Positions 7,605-16,307 of a stretch of 64,000 nucleotides of DNA are shown here, in pieces (position 1 is the first letter of the stretch; every line of letters starts with the position of its first letter). The stretch is from JAHEJA01 sp965657215 (lineage in GTDB: Bacteria > Pseudomonadota > Alphaproteobacteria > Rhodobacterales > Rhodobacteraceae), in NCBI GenBank assembly GCA_965657215.1, contig CBFHNR010000014.1, positions 1 through 64,000 on the forward strand. Direction: 5' to 3'. The notes below the pieces were generated by a model. The model saw nothing but the letters and a program-made list of their open reading frames with translations. It had not been told where the DNA came from and did not search any database. The translations under genes were made by a program, and so were the position numbers.

Positions 7605-8876
7605 ATGGATGCGATTTTGGTAAAGGGCAATGGCCCAGTTAATGGGCAGATCCCAATCGCAGGGGCCAAAAATGCATGCCTCACGTTGATGCCTGCGACC
7701 TTGCTGAGCGAAGAGCCTTTGACATTAACCAATGCGCCGCGCTTGTCAGATATCAAAACGATGTCGGCCTTGTTGGGCTCTTTGGGGGCTGAGGTGACGT
7801 CTCTGAATGACGGTTTAGTCTTGGCTATGTCCACGCATAACCTCAGCAGTACGCGCGCAGATTATGATATTGTGCGTAAAATGCGAGCCTCGAATTTGGT
7901 GTTGGGTCCTTTGCTTGCTCGTGAAGGATATGCCGAAGTGTCGCTTCCGGGCGGCTGTGCGATTGGGGCGCGTCCAATGGATTTGCATACTTCTGCTCTT
8001 GAGGCGCTGGGCGCTGAGATTGAGCTTAAGGATGGCTATCTTCATGCTAAGGCGATTGGGGGCAAGCTCAAGGGCGGGGTGCATGAGATGCGCTTTGCCT
8101 CCGTTGGGGCGACTGAGAACTTTGTGATGGCGGCAACGCTCGCCAAAGGAACCTCTGTTTTAAAGAACGCGGCGCGCGAACCTGAAATCGTTGATTTGGT
8201 CAGCTGCCTTCGCAAGATGGGTGCGCAAATCGAGGGTGAGGGAACATCTGAAATTACGATCCAAGGTGTTGATAAGCTGCACGGCGCGACACATCCCGTT
8301 GTGACAGATCGTATCGAGCTTGGCACTTATATGTTGGCACCGGCGATTGCGGGCGGCGAAGTCGAACTTTTGGGCGGCCGTATTGATTTGGTGAAATCCT
8401 TTGTTGAAAAGCTTGATGAAGCTGGTGTTGATGTTTGGGAAACTGAGGCGGGCCTCAAGGTCAAGCGCCGCAGCGATCATATCAAAGCGGTTGATGTGCG
8501 CACTGAAGTCTTCCCAGGGTTTCCAACCGATCTTCAGGCCCAAATGATGGCGATGCTCTGTACGGCGGATGGGGTCAGCAATCTGGAAGAAACCATTTTT
8601 GAAAACCGGTTTATGCATGCGCCTGAATTGATGCGCATGGGCGCAAACATCGAAGTACAGGGCGGAAGTGCCAAGGTCACAGGTGTGAACAATCTCAAGG
8701 GCGCACAGGTCATGGCAACCGATTTGCGGGCCTCTGTCTCCTTGATCCTAGCGGGTCTTGCGGCCGAGGGTGAAACCTTGGTGAGCCGTGTTTATCACTT
8801 GGATCGTGGCTATGAAAAGCTTGAGGAAAAACTATTGGCCGTTGGCGCCAATGTGGAACGGGTGCAAGGCGTATGA
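7605..8876 (+). CDS. murA: UDP-N-acetylglucosamine 1-carboxyvinyltransferase
   Basis: MurA transfers enolpyruvate from PEP to UDP-GlcNAc, the first committed step of peptidoglycan precursor synthesis in the cytoplasm. The 423-residue length is normal. Visible hallmarks are GAKNACLTLMPATLL near the N-terminus (the KN substrate-binding pair), LPGGCAIGARPMDLH carrying the catalytic cysteine targeted by fosfomycin, and FPTDLQAQMMA in the second domain. It follows a 57-residue small protein without a gap and overlaps the DUF2948 gene by 4 nt (ATGA), so it heads the murA-DUF2948-hisD run. Confidence 0.98.
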   Translation: MDAILVKGNGPVNGQIPIAGAKNACLTLMPATLLSEEPLTLTNAPRLSDIKTMSALLGSLGAEVTSLNDGLVLAMSTHNLSSTRADYDIVRKMRASNLVLGPLLAREGYAEVSLPGGCAIGARPMDLHTSALEALGAEIELKDGYLHAKAIGGKLKGGVHEMRFASVGATENFVMAATLAKGTSVLKNAAREPEIVDLVSCLRKMGAQIEGEGTSEITIQGVDKLHGATHPVVTDRIELGTYMLAPAIAGGEVELLGGRIDLVKSFVEKLDEAGVDVWETEAGLKVKRRSDHIKAVDVRTEVFPGFPTDLQAQMMAMLCTADGVSNLEETIFENRFMHAPELMRMGANIEVQGGSAKVTGVNNLKGAQVMATDLRASVSLILAGLAAEGETLVSRVYHLDRGYEKLEEKLLAVGANVERVQGV

Positions 8877-9352
8877 GCGGGGACGCAAGTTTTGAAGATG
8901 GCGCGGAAAAGCCAATCAACATCGGCGCCTTTGATCTCGATGATCTAAAGGTTGTTGCCAGCCTCGTCCAAGATAGCGTCTTCCCGATCTCTGAAATGAC
9001 ATGGCGGGCCAAAGACCGTCGTTTGGCGATCCTTCTCAACAGATTTCGGTGGGAAGACAAGGACGCCGCAGAACGGGATAACCGCGCCCCTGAGCGGGTT
9101 CAATCGCTTTTGGTTGTGGAGCATGTCGATGCAGTCTCATCCCAAGGCGTTGATCGCTCTGATAAGGAAACAGTCTTATCCTTGTTGGATATAACTTTCG
9201 AAAATATAGATGACGTTTCGGGATATGTGACTCTTATTTTGGCGGGTGATGGGATCATCCGCGCCAATGTGGAAGCATTGGAAGTCTCGCTCAAGGATGT
9301 TACACGCCCCTACGTGGCCCCGTCCAAATCCGTGCCACGCCATCCATCTTGA
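8873..9352 (+). CDS. DUF2948 family protein
   Basis: This 159-residue protein matches the DUF2948 family found between murA and hisD in Rhodobacterales and Rhizobiales. Recognisable parts are LDDLKVVASLVQDSVFPISE, the MTWRAKDRRLAILLNRFRWE block (split here for length) and ITFENIDDVSGYVTLILAGDG. It has no signal peptide or membrane segment. Its ATG overlaps the murA stop by 4 nt and hisD begins 60 nt later, so it is co-transcribed with both. The function is unknown; the constant neighbourhood is the only clue. Confidence 0.9.
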   Translation: MSGDASFEDGAEKPINIGAFDLDDLKVVASLVQDSVFPISEMTWRAKDRRLAILLNRFRWEDKDAAERDNRAPERVQSLLVVEHVDAVSSQGVDRSDKETVLSLLDITFENIDDVSGYVTLILAGDGIIRANVEALEVSLKDVTRPYVAPSKSVPRHPS

Positions 9353-9412
9353 AACGTGTCGCCCTAATTCGATCAGGGCGCTGTGACGAAACTCAGTCGT
9401 TGGGAACCAGCC

Positions 9413-10714
9413 ATGCCAGTTTTTTTGAATGCACAGGATGCCGATTTTGAACAGGCATTTCTTGGACTTTTGTCCGCGAAACGCGAGGATAGCCCTGATG
9501 TGGATGATATCGTTTCAGGGATCATTGCGGATGTACGCGCCCGTGGGGACGCCGCGGTTCTTGAGCTGACGGCGAAATTTGATCGCTTGGAGCTGGCGGC
9601 GGATGCCATGCGGTTCTCTCCTCAGGAGATTGACACATATTGCGATCAAGTCGGTCCTGAGGATCGCGCGGCATTGGAATTGGCAGCGGCGCGTATTCGC
9701 GCCTATCACGCCCGTCAAATGCCCCAAGATGAACGTTGGACGGATGAGGCTGGTGCGGAATTAGGGTGGCGGTGGACGCCTGTGTCCGCAGCGGGTCTTT
9801 ATGTGCCGGGTGGATTAGCCAGCTATCCTTCATCGGTTTTGATGAATGCCATTCCTGCCAAAGTGGCGGGGGTCGCGCGATTGGCGATCTGTGTGCCGAC
9901 CCCTGATGGTGTTGTGAACCCTTTGGTTTTGCTTGCTGCAAAATTGTCGGGCGTTGACGAGGTTTATCGCATTGGCGGCGCTCAGGCGATTGCAGCGCTT
10001 GCCTATGGCACGCAAACAATCGCGCCCGTTGATAAAATCACGGGTCCAGGAAATGCTTTTGTTGCGGCGGCCAAACGGCGTGTGTTTGGAAAAGTCGGTA
10101 TTGATATGATTGCTGGCCCCTCTGAAATTTTGGTGATCGCAGATAAAAATAATGACCCAGATTGGATCGCCTTGGACCTTTTGTCCCAAGCGGAACATGA
10201 CGAAAGCGCGCAAAGCCTTTTGATCACGGATGATGCCGACTTTGGCCAATCAGTTGCGCGCGCTGTTGAAAAGCGATTGGAAACATTGGAACGGCGTGTA
10301 ATCGCGGGGGCAAGCTGGCGCGATTTTGGTGCGGTGATAACTGTGCCGTCACTGGATAAAGCTGCAGAATTGTCAAATCGCATTGCTCCAGAGCACCTAG
10401 AGTTATGTGTGGATGATCCAGATGGATTAGCTGAGAAAATTACGCATGCCGGAGCTATCTTTTTGGGGGCATGGACCCCTGAGGCCATTGGCGATTATAT
10501 TGGCGGCCCAAACCACGTCTTGCCGACAGCGCGTTCAGCTCGATTTAGCTCTGGCCTGTCGGTCATGGATTTTATCAAGCGCACGACTTTGGCCAAGATG
10601 ACCCCTGATGCCTTGCGCGCGATTGGTCCGTCTGCCGAACGCTTGGCGACTTCTGAAAGCCTAGAGGCACATGGGCTTTCTGTGACTGCACGATTGAGAG
10701 CGTTAAATGGATAG
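9413..10714 (+). CDS. hisD: Histidinol dehydrogenase
   Basis: HisD oxidises L-histidinol to L-histidine in two NAD-dependent steps, the last stage of histidine synthesis, using a zinc-containing active site. The family motifs KITGPGNAFVAAAKRRVFG, IDMIAGPSEILVIAD, LLSQAEHDESAQS (zinc-binding Gln and His) and IGGPNHVLPT are all present. Starting at ATG 9413 gives 433 residues, matching the family, and TGGGA lies about 8 nt upstream; a GTG at 9383 in the same frame would add ten unconserved residues. hisD sits here away from the other his genes, as is usual in this group. Confidence 0.96.
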   Translation: MPVFLNAQDADFEQAFLGLLSAKREDSPDVDDIVSGIIADVRARGDAAVLELTAKFDRLELAADAMRFSPQEIDTYCDQVGPEDRAALELAAARIRAYHARQMPQDERWTDEAGAELGWRWTPVSAAGLYVPGGLASYPSSVLMNAIPAKVAGVARLAICVPTPDGVVNPLVLLAAKLSGVDEVYRIGGAQAIAALAYGTQTIAPVDKITGPGNAFVAAAKRRVFGKVGIDMIAGPSEILVIADKNNDPDWIALDLLSQAEHDESAQSLLITDDADFGQSVARAVEKRLETLERRVIAGASWRDFGAVITVPSLDKAAELSNRIAPEHLELCVDDPDGLAEKITHAGAIFLGAWTPEAIGDYIGGPNHVLPTARSARFSSGLSVMDFIKRTTLAKMTPDALRAIGPSAERLATSESLEAHGLSVTARLRALNG

Positions 10715-11327
10715 ACAATTGCATTGGAACTCGGCCTATGTTTCCCAAAACGAAGAGGGGCTAACGTGGTTCGAGGACACACCAAAGCAATCGCTCGACT
10801 TGGTTCAAAACTATTCTAACCCCACAGATGGGGTCATTGATGTCGGTGCGGGCGCAGCGCGTTTGGTTGATGGTTTGCTAGAGGCTGGCTACAGTGATGT
10901 GACCTTGTTGGATGTCTCTAACAAAGCGTTGGATATCACCAAGACGCGCTTGGGGGCGGATTACAATCGACCGACATATTTGGTGACGGATATCACACGC
11001 TGGCATCCTATGCGTAAATTTCAGATTTGGCACGATCGCGCGATGCTTCATTTTCTATCTGACGAAATGTCGAAAGAGGCGTATTTTGGATGTATGTCTG
11101 CGGCGCTGAAATCAGGGGGATATGCTATTTTATCGACCTTTTCCCAAGAAGGGCCTGAAAAATGTGCAGGCCTGAGCGTTCAGAGATATAGCAGTGCCTT
11201 TCTATTTGATACGGTTGACCTTGAAATCCGTGATGGATTTGAAAAGGTGGATCAGCGTCAACATATGCATAAAACACCGTCAGGCAACTTGCAGGCCTAT
11301 CAAACGCTTGTTATTCGTAAAAAGTAA
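10707..11327 (+). CDS. Class I SAM-dependent methyltransferase
   Basis: This 206-residue protein has the Rossmann methyltransferase motif I (VIDVGAGAARLVDGLL), a post-I acidic segment (VTLLDVS), motif II (VTDITRW) and FQIWHDRAMLHFLSDE. It resembles bacterial proteins of the thiopurine/tellurite-resistance methyltransferase neighbourhood, which begin with a HWNSAY-type motif. The substrate is unknown. Its ATG overlaps the end of hisD by 8 nt and UPF0262 follows after 60 nt, so it has been placed inside a normally tight conserved cluster. It is likely an accessory gene riding on the hisD transcript. Confidence 0.85.
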   Translation: MDRQLHWNSAYVSQNEEGLTWFEDTPKQSLDLVQNYSNPTDGVIDVGAGAARLVDGLLEAGYSDVTLLDVSNKALDITKTRLGADYNRPTYLVTDITRWHPMRKFQIWHDRAMLHFLSDEMSKEAYFGCMSAALKSGGYAILSTFSQEGPEKCAGLSVQRYSSAFLFDTVDLEIRDGFEKVDQRQHMHKTPSGNLQAYQTLVIRKK

Positions 11328-11387
11328 TTATTTGCACTCGGTCGTTATATTTGGCAGCCTCGTGTTGGACTAGAATTGGAACCGAAG

Positions 11388-11867
11388 ATGTCTCGCATCT
11401 CATACATCGAAATACATGATCGCAACTTGCCGCCGCCAACGCCCGAGATTGAGCAAGAGCGTAAAGTGGCGATGTTTGACCTTCTCGAAGATAACACGTT
11501 TAATATCCCGCCACGCGACGGAATAGCGCAACCTGTTGGTCCGTTTCATGTGGGTCTTGCGATCAAAAACAAACGCTTGGTGTTTGATGTCTGTGACGAA
11601 GCCAAGGCCAAAGTCGTTGAATTCCATTTGTCCCTCTCGCCCTTTCGCCAAGTGGTCAAGGATTACTGGGCCATCTGCGAAAGCTATTATGACGCTGTGA
11701 AAAATATGCCGCCTAGCCAGATTGAAACCATTGATATGGCGCGGCGCGGTATTCACAACGAAGGCGCGCGCATCCTGACCGAGCGATTAGAAGGCAAAGC
11801 TGAGATTGATAATGACACCGCAAGACGTTTGTTCACGCTGATCTGCGTGATGCATTTTGGGGTCTGA
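11388..11867 (+). CDS. UPF0262 family protein
   Basis: This 159-residue protein matches UPF0262, a family restricted to alphaproteobacteria. Family features are the start MSRISYIEIHDRNLPPP, EQERKVAMFDLLEDNTF, FHVGLAIKNKRLVFDV and the Ile-rich C-terminal helices with GARILTERLEGKAEID. ATG 11388 was chosen over the TTG at 11376 because it matches the family start and has GGAACC upstream. The phosphatase gene starts 2 nt after its stop, so the two are co-translated. The biochemical function is unknown. Confidence 0.92.
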   Translation: MSRISYIEIHDRNLPPPTPEIEQERKVAMFDLLEDNTFNIPPRDGIAQPVGPFHVGLAIKNKRLVFDVCDEAKAKVVEFHLSLSPFRQVVKDYWAICESYYDAVKNMPPSQIETIDMARRGIHNEGARILTERLEGKAEIDNDTARRLFTLICVMHFGV

Positions 11868-11869
11868 TC

Positions 11870-12328
11870 ATGACGCTGGACCTTCCACAATCGGTCCTGT
11901 TTTGCTGCGATCATAATGCCGTGCGCTCCCCTATGGCTGAGGGCATCATGAAAAAGCTTTATGGCACAGGGACTTATGTTCAATCTGTTGGTGTCATGAA
12001 TGATCTCGAAATCGATGGGTTCTCGATCGCGGTCTGTGAAGAGATCGGCGTCGAACTGTCCCGTCATAGATCCCGAAGTTTCGATGAAATGGAACAATGG
12101 GGCGATGATTTGTCCTCATTTGATCTTGTGATTGCCTTGTCGCCAGCCTCGCAACGACGTGCATTAGAATTGACCCGTTTTTTTCATTTGGATGTCGAAT
12201 ATTGGCCAATTATGGACCCGACGGGACTAGGGGAAACGCGCGAAACAAAGTTGAACACCTATCGACAAGTCCGCGATCAAATTGTGTCTCATTTGGTCGA
12301 TCGTTGGGGGCAGCCATCGGAAGGATAG
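11870..12328 (+). CDS. Low-molecular-weight protein tyrosine phosphatase-like protein
   Basis: This 152-residue protein has the LMW-PTP/arsenate reductase P-loop: FCCDHNAVRSPMAEG, with nucleophile C13 in C-X5-R-S. The late acidic loop IMDPTGLGE supplies the candidate general acid. It is cytoplasmic, with no signal peptide. It follows UPF0262 by 2 nt, a pairing conserved in Rhodobacterales, so its substrate may relate to that partner; this is inference. Arsenate reductase activity is an alternative that the motif alone cannot exclude, although no ars genes are near. The expected downstream infA/maf genes are missing here. Confidence 0.85.
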   Translation: MTLDLPQSVLFCCDHNAVRSPMAEGIMKKLYGTGTYVQSVGVMNDLEIDGFSIAVCEEIGVELSRHRSRSFDEMEQWGDDLSSFDLVIALSPASQRRALELTRFFHLDVEYWPIMDPTGLGETRETKLNTYRQVRDQIVSHLVDRWGQPSEG

Positions 12329-12338
12329 GCATCCTTCC
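12319..12338. terminator. Hairpin between convergent phosphatase and aminotransferase genes
   Basis: GGAAGGAT-AGGC-ATCCTTCC is a perfect 8-bp stem with a 4-nt loop. It straddles the phosphatase stop codon and ends 4 nt before the aminotransferase stop. There is only a weak T-rich tail on either strand, so it is a possible bidirectional terminator rather than a strong one. Confidence 0.35.
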
Positions 12339-12342
12339 CACT

Positions 12343-13599
12343 CTAATTCTCAGTGATATCTGCCAGTGCCGAGAGAAGCCTGCGGATTTCGGCGATGGAA
12401 TTATAGTGGCACATGGAGATGCGAATGCAATCTTCCCATCCTAAGGGGTCGAGAATATTTCCTGAGTAGTGATCAGCTTTGCGGGTGTGCGTGCGAATGC
12501 CCATGTCATTCAACAAGGTGACAACCTCGGGAGAGGGCCGCCCTTTGATGCGCAGCGATACCAATCCTTCGCGGCGTGGATTATTGATGCCGCCAATGAT
12601 TTCGACACCGTTTAGCTCGCTCGCGCCTTTGAGGTTATCTGTTCCAAAGAGCAAGGCCTGTGTGAGGGTTTGTTCATGCGCATGAATAGCCTCAGCCGCC
12701 GCTTCTATTTTGGCGCGTCTGTCTGTCTGGGTGCTGACTTGATCACCGAGCCATTCTAAATAAGCGGTCACATCGCTAATGGTAGCATAAGCGCCTGTAT
12801 CACGGGTGCCAAATTCCCATACGAGGTCTGGTCCATCAATCAATTTTTCATGGGGCAACGCCGCCATCCGATCAGAGACCCAAGCAAATCCAAACCCATG
12901 ACGTGAAAACATTTTATAGGGCGAAATCGCGTATCCATCGACATCATAAGAGGCCAAATCGATATGCCCATGGGCGGCGTGTTGGATGCCATCCACTATG
13001 ATAAAGCAATCCGGCGCCACCGCGCGAATAGCTTTGGAAATTGCGGCGACATCCACAGACATTCCTGTGACGGGGGATGTATGAAGGATCGTTGCAACCT
13101 GCGTATTGGGTTGAACAAATTTGGCATAATCGCTCGCATCAACAGAGCCTGTCGCGTCATTATGCGGAACAGAGATATAGTCCAATCCCGCATGATCGGC
13201 CCAATGGCGCGCTGCAGACCGAGACGCGGGATGTTCAAGGGTCGAGCCAAGGACCGAGCCGGATTTCGGGGATGCCATAACGGAGCTTCGAATGAGACGA
13301 AACAAAAGTTCAGTGCCAGATTCACCGACGAAGAACTGGCCTGACTGCGCGTTGAGCAGGATGGCGGCATCCGCCTTGGCTTTGTTAATGATCGAAACAA
13401 GAACGTGGCTTGTCGCATTGTCGCGCCCTTGGTTGTCAGGGATCGCGGCGAATTTTGTTGAGGTCTCCACCACCGATTTCAACGTCAAAGCTCCGCCTGC
13501 GTTTTCAAAGAATATCCGCTCGCCTGCCAAGGGGCAGCTGTCGACATGAGCAAATCGATCACGAATAGCAGTCATCAGTTCAGGTTTTGAATCAAACAT
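12343..13599 (-). CDS. Class V aminotransferase / cysteine desulfurase-like PLP enzyme
   Basis: This 418-residue fold-type I PLP enzyme resembles SufS/CsdA and selenocysteine lyase relatives. The Schiff-base lysine is in ISPYKMFSRHGFGFAWV. The pyridine-pairing acid and neighbouring His lie in CFIIVDGIQHAAHGHID, and an early FENAGGALT segment matches the substrate-binding start of the class. The canonical active-site Cys loop of SufS was not identified, so desulfurase activity is uncertain and transaminase or lyase activity is possible. ATG 13599 was chosen because AGGGGG lies about 7 nt upstream; the longer frame to 13653 lacks this. It stands alone, convergent with the phosphatase gene. Confidence 0.85.
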   Translation of the reverse strand: MFDSKPELMTAIRDRFAHVDSCPLAGERIFFENAGGALTLKSVVETSTKFAAIPDNQGRDNATSHVLVSIINKAKADAAILLNAQSGQFFVGESGTELLFRLIRSSVMASPKSGSVLGSTLEHPASRSAARHWADHAGLDYISVPHNDATGSVDASDYAKFVQPNTQVATILHTSPVTGMSVDVAAISKAIRAVAPDCFIIVDGIQHAAHGHIDLASYDVDGYAISPYKMFSRHGFGFAWVSDRMAALPHEKLIDGPDLVWEFGTRDTGAYATISDVTAYLEWLGDQVSTQTDRRAKIEAAAEAIHAHEQTLTQALLFGTDNLKGASELNGVEIIGGINNPRREGLVSLRIKGRPSPEVVTLLNDMGIRTHTRKADHYSGNILDPLGWEDCIRISMCHYNSIAEIRRLLSALADITEN

Positions 13600-13734
13600 G
13601 GGAACCCCCTTTGGTCTACGGAGATATTTGTCTGGAAAGGGGGGGAACTGCAATCGCCTTTTTCAAATGCCACGACGTTACATTTGCCTTTGCTCTTTTC
13701 CCTTGGTTAACTGATGAGGGTGAAGGTGGGACAT

Positions 13735-14595
13735 ATGACAGAGCAGGTTACGATTTTTGAAATGGGTCCTCGTGATGGGCTTCAGAATGAAAAGCGGCTG
13801 ATTCCGACCGATGACAAGGTGCGCTTGGTGGATCGTTTGTCGGACTGTGGATTGACCAAGATTGAGGTGACAAGCTTTGTCAGCCCAAAATGGGTGCCAC
13901 AAATGGCGGATGCAGCAGATGTCATGGCGGGAATACGCCGCGCGCGGGATGTTACCTATTCCGCACTCACCCCTAATATGCGCGGTCTTGAAGGGGCGAT
14001 AGAGGCCAAAAGCGACGAAGTCGCGGTATTTGCCTCTGCGTCAGAAGGGTTTTCACAGGCCAACATAAATTGCTCCATCGATGAAAGCCTCGCGCGATTT
14101 GCCCCTGTTATGGAGGCCGCTAAATCGGTTGGGACACCTGTGCGCGGATATGTGTCTTGTGTCATCTCCTGTCCTTATGACGGAGATATAGCCCCTGATC
14201 AGGTCGCTTCAGTCACGGAGAAGCTCTTGGAGATGGGCTGTTATGAAGTGAGCCTTGGCGACACAATTGGGGTTGGGACACCTGAGAGCTTGACCTCTTT
14301 GTTAGATGTTCTACGCAATCGCTTTGCCGCGGGTCAATTGGCGGGTCATTTCCATGACACCAATGGACAGGCGTGTGACAATATTAAAGTGGCACTTGGC
14401 TATGGGCTTCGGACCTTTGATACGGCTGTTGCTGGGCTGGGGGGCTGTCCCTATGCGCCAGGTGCACAAGGCAATGTTGCAACGGAACAGGTCGTTGCGA
14501 TGCTTCATGAGATGGGGTTTGACACAGGTGTTGACCTTGATAGGCTGACTCAAGTTGCGGATTTTGCACGAGGGCTTGTCATCAATGACCTATGA
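13735..14595 (+). CDS. mvaB: Hydroxymethylglutaryl-CoA lyase
   Basis: This enzyme cleaves HMG-CoA to acetoacetate and acetyl-CoA at the end of leucine degradation. The 286-residue protein shows the TIM-barrel signature FEMGPRDGLQNEK with the catalytic Arg-Asp, FHDTNGQACDNI with the metal-binding His residues, and GLGGCPYAPGAQGNVATE with the flexible-loop cysteine. ATG 13735 has GGTGGGA just upstream and matches the family start. It overlaps the enoyl-CoA hydratase gene by 11 nt. The rest of the pathway (isovaleryl-CoA dehydrogenase, methylcrotonyl-CoA carboxylase) is not in this window. Confidence 0.95.
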   Translation: MTEQVTIFEMGPRDGLQNEKRLIPTDDKVRLVDRLSDCGLTKIEVTSFVSPKWVPQMADAADVMAGIRRARDVTYSALTPNMRGLEGAIEAKSDEVAVFASASEGFSQANINCSIDESLARFAPVMEAAKSVGTPVRGYVSCVISCPYDGDIAPDQVASVTEKLLEMGCYEVSLGDTIGVGTPESLTSLLDVLRNRFAAGQLAGHFHDTNGQACDNIKVALGYGLRTFDTAVAGLGGCPYAPGAQGNVATEQVVAMLHEMGFDTGVDLDRLTQVADFARGLVINDL

Positions 14596-15376
14596 GACGT
14601 TGACTGTCGAAACGGATACGCGCGGCGTTGTCAATTTGACCCTCGCGCGACCTGAGAAAAAGAATGCAATGAATGCTCAGATGATTGCTGAGCTAACCCA
14701 TTTTGCAACGCATCAAGGAAGTGCAGAGGACACGCGCGTTGTTGTTTTATCTGGGGCAGGGGATATGTTTTGTGCGGGCGGTGATCTGGGATGGATGCGT
14801 GATCAAATTCACGCAGATCGCGAAACACGAATGCGCGAGGCCCGCAAGTTGGCGGATATGTTGCGCGCGATGAATGAGATGCGCAGCCCGTTGATTGGGA
14901 AACTGCATGGTGCGGCTTTTGGCGGTGGGATAGGTCTTGCCTCTATTTGCGATAGTGTGATTGCAGAGGTCGGCACGAAATTTGGGCTGACCGAAACCAA
15001 GCTCGGATTGATCCCCGCAACAATAAGCCCTTATGTGATTGCACGCATGGGTGAAGGCTTGGCGCGTCGCGTTTTCATGTCCGCGCGAATTTTTGATGCA
15101 CAAGAGGCGCGTGACCTAAATCTGGTGACGGATGTTGTTGATCAGGCAGGGTTAGAGGATCGTGTCGAACAAGAAGTTTTGCCATACCTCAGCGTTGCGC
15201 CAAATGCGGTTGCCTCGGCAAAAGCCTTGGCCCGTGCTTTGGGGCCGCGCATTGATGAGGATGTTATAAATAAAACGATCATTGCTTTGGCCGACACATG
15301 GGAGGGCGACGAAGCCCAAGAGGGCATCGACGCCTTTTTGAACAAACGCCGCCCGAAATGGCATCAGCCCTTGTGA
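14585..15376 (+). CDS. Enoyl-CoA hydratase family, likely methylglutaconyl-CoA hydratase
   Basis: This 263-residue crotonase-fold protein has the two oxyanion-hole segments SGAGDMFCAGGDLGWM and KLHGAAFGGGIGLASICD, and a catalytic glutamate candidate in GLTETKLGLIP. Its ATG at 14585 lies inside the end of the HMG-CoA lyase gene, so the two are translationally coupled. That pairing points to the preceding step of leucine catabolism, hydration of 3-methylglutaconyl-CoA to HMG-CoA (a LiuC-type role). The family is certain; the substrate is inferred from context. Confidence 0.9.
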   Translation: MTYETLTVETDTRGVVNLTLARPEKKNAMNAQMIAELTHFATHQGSAEDTRVVVLSGAGDMFCAGGDLGWMRDQIHADRETRMREARKLADMLRAMNEMRSPLIGKLHGAAFGGGIGLASICDSVIAEVGTKFGLTETKLGLIPATISPYVIARMGEGLARRVFMSARIFDAQEARDLNLVTDVVDQAGLEDRVEQEVLPYLSVAPNAVASAKALARALGPRIDEDVINKTIIALADTWEGDEAQEGIDAFLNKRRPKWHQPL

Positions 15377-15543
15377 TTTGAAAGGGCCTCTTCTAGCTCT
15401 GCTTCGGCGCGCGCTAACTGTGAGAGCTTTTCTTCTAAATCAATTTCGGATCCTTCACAGCCATCAATATTGGCCTGAAGGTCGTCTGCGCGTTTTGTTA
15501 TAGCCGACAAAGATAATTGTAGCGTGGTGATGGACAGAGTCAT
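15364..15543 (-). CDS. Small coiled-coil hypothetical protein
   Basis: This is a 59-residue frame from ATG 15543. Residues 15-55 are strongly heptad-like and acidic (ITKRADDLQANIDG, then EEKLSQLARAEAELEEAL), predicting one long helix or coiled coil. GTTGGAT lies about 7 nt before the ATG. The 3' end overlaps the convergent enoyl-CoA hydratase gene by 13 nt, which is tight but tolerable. No family is recognised. Coding status rests on the clean helix pattern and the ribosome-binding site, so confidence is moderate. Confidence 0.5.
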   Translation of the reverse strand: MTLSITTLQLSLSAITKRADDLQANIDGCEGSEIDLEEKLSQLARAEAELEEALSNHKG

Positions 15544-15881
15544 AAAAAAATCCAACTGGTGAAAAAAACTAAGTAAATAATTTTAAATTCGTGAGCCACT
15601 ATTTGGCGATGCCATTCAATTTGAGGCGAGTGTAGAACAACTAAGTGGCGAGTCAACAGATTCGCGGTGTCAACTATTGAAACCTATGCCCTCGTTCGTG
15701 ATCTTAAAACTTTGGTTCTGCACCTCAAACCTAGTTTCCAGGGGCCTATTAACATCGAAAATGATTGATCCTTGGAGGTCTACGAATGATGGCCAAAGTG
15801 AACCAGACGAATTTAGTAGCCCCCCCAGATGATAGTTGTTTTGCGTTTGCTTCTCTCAAATGATGCGCCTACGCTGCGCTC
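15544..15881. other. Intergenic stretch without a convincing gene
   Basis: This 338-nt region is AT-rich near 15555-15600. Apart from a short frame at 15786 that has a strong ribosome-binding site (listed separately), no coding potential, tRNA or obvious terminator was found. Confidence 0.5.
15786..15863 (+). other. Short frame with perfect Shine-Dalgarno; possible transposase-start remnant
   Basis: GGAGGT at 15774-15779 precedes ATG 15786 by 6 nt and opens a 25-codon frame (MMAKVNQTNLVAPPDDSC...). In the next frame the same bases read PDEF, which resembles the start of IS3-type orfA proteins (MAK...TDEF). It may be a decayed insertion-sequence fragment whose frame has shifted. It is too short to prove and could equally be a chance frame. 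Confidence 0.2.
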
Positions 15882-16307
15882 ATGATAGCAAACTACACGG
15901 GAAAATGCCTTTGCGGCAATGTTACGTACACAGCCAATGGGGTGCCCGTCGTTGTGGCTCAATGTCATTGCGAAGAGTGTCGCCGACTGAGCGGAACCGG
16001 ACATACCGTTGGAGCTATGTTCCTTGCCGAAGTGGTTGAAGTCAGTGGAAAGCTGAGTGAATTCAGGTACACATCCGGCAAGGGCGCGACAGTTACCAAA
16101 GGGTTTTGCGCTGAGTGTGGTAGCCCAATATTTGGGAAAAATACGCGGATGCCAGACCATCTAACGCTGTCTCTTGGTACTATGGATGATGCAACTGGGC
16201 TTGATATTGAGGTTGTCATATTTGAACGCGATAGACCTCATTGGGATCAGCTAGGGGAAGACGTTATTTCATTTGCCGCACAACCAGATTGGAAGCCCGA
16301 AAGCTAA
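15882..16307 (+). CDS. GFA family (CENP-V/GFA domain) zinc protein
   Basis: This 141-residue protein has the GFA fold signature: CLCGNVTY, then QCHCEECRRLSG, then GFCAECGSPIF, giving the cysteine sets that bind structural and catalytic zinc. The family was named for the glutathione-dependent formaldehyde-activating enzyme Gfa, but most members have no proven activity. The spacing and 140-residue length are normal. It stands alone between the leucine genes and the adhesin locus, with a possible insertion-sequence remnant just upstream. The N-terminal ATG at 15882 fits the family start (IANYTGKCLCG). Function is uncertain beyond zinc and possible thiol binding. Confidence 0.88.
   Translation: MIANYTGKCLCGNVTYTANGVPVVVAQCHCEECRRLSGTGHTVGAMFLAEVVEVSGKLSEFRYTSGKGATVTKGFCAECGSPIFGKNTRMPDHLTLSLGTMDDATGLDIEVVIFERDRPHWDQLGEDVISFAAQPDWKPES

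Noticed and set aside
12319..12338. Attachment site or mobile-element end at the cluster boundary
   Set aside because: The short hairpin lacks a partner repeat elsewhere in the window and there is no integrase; it fits a convergent-gene terminator.
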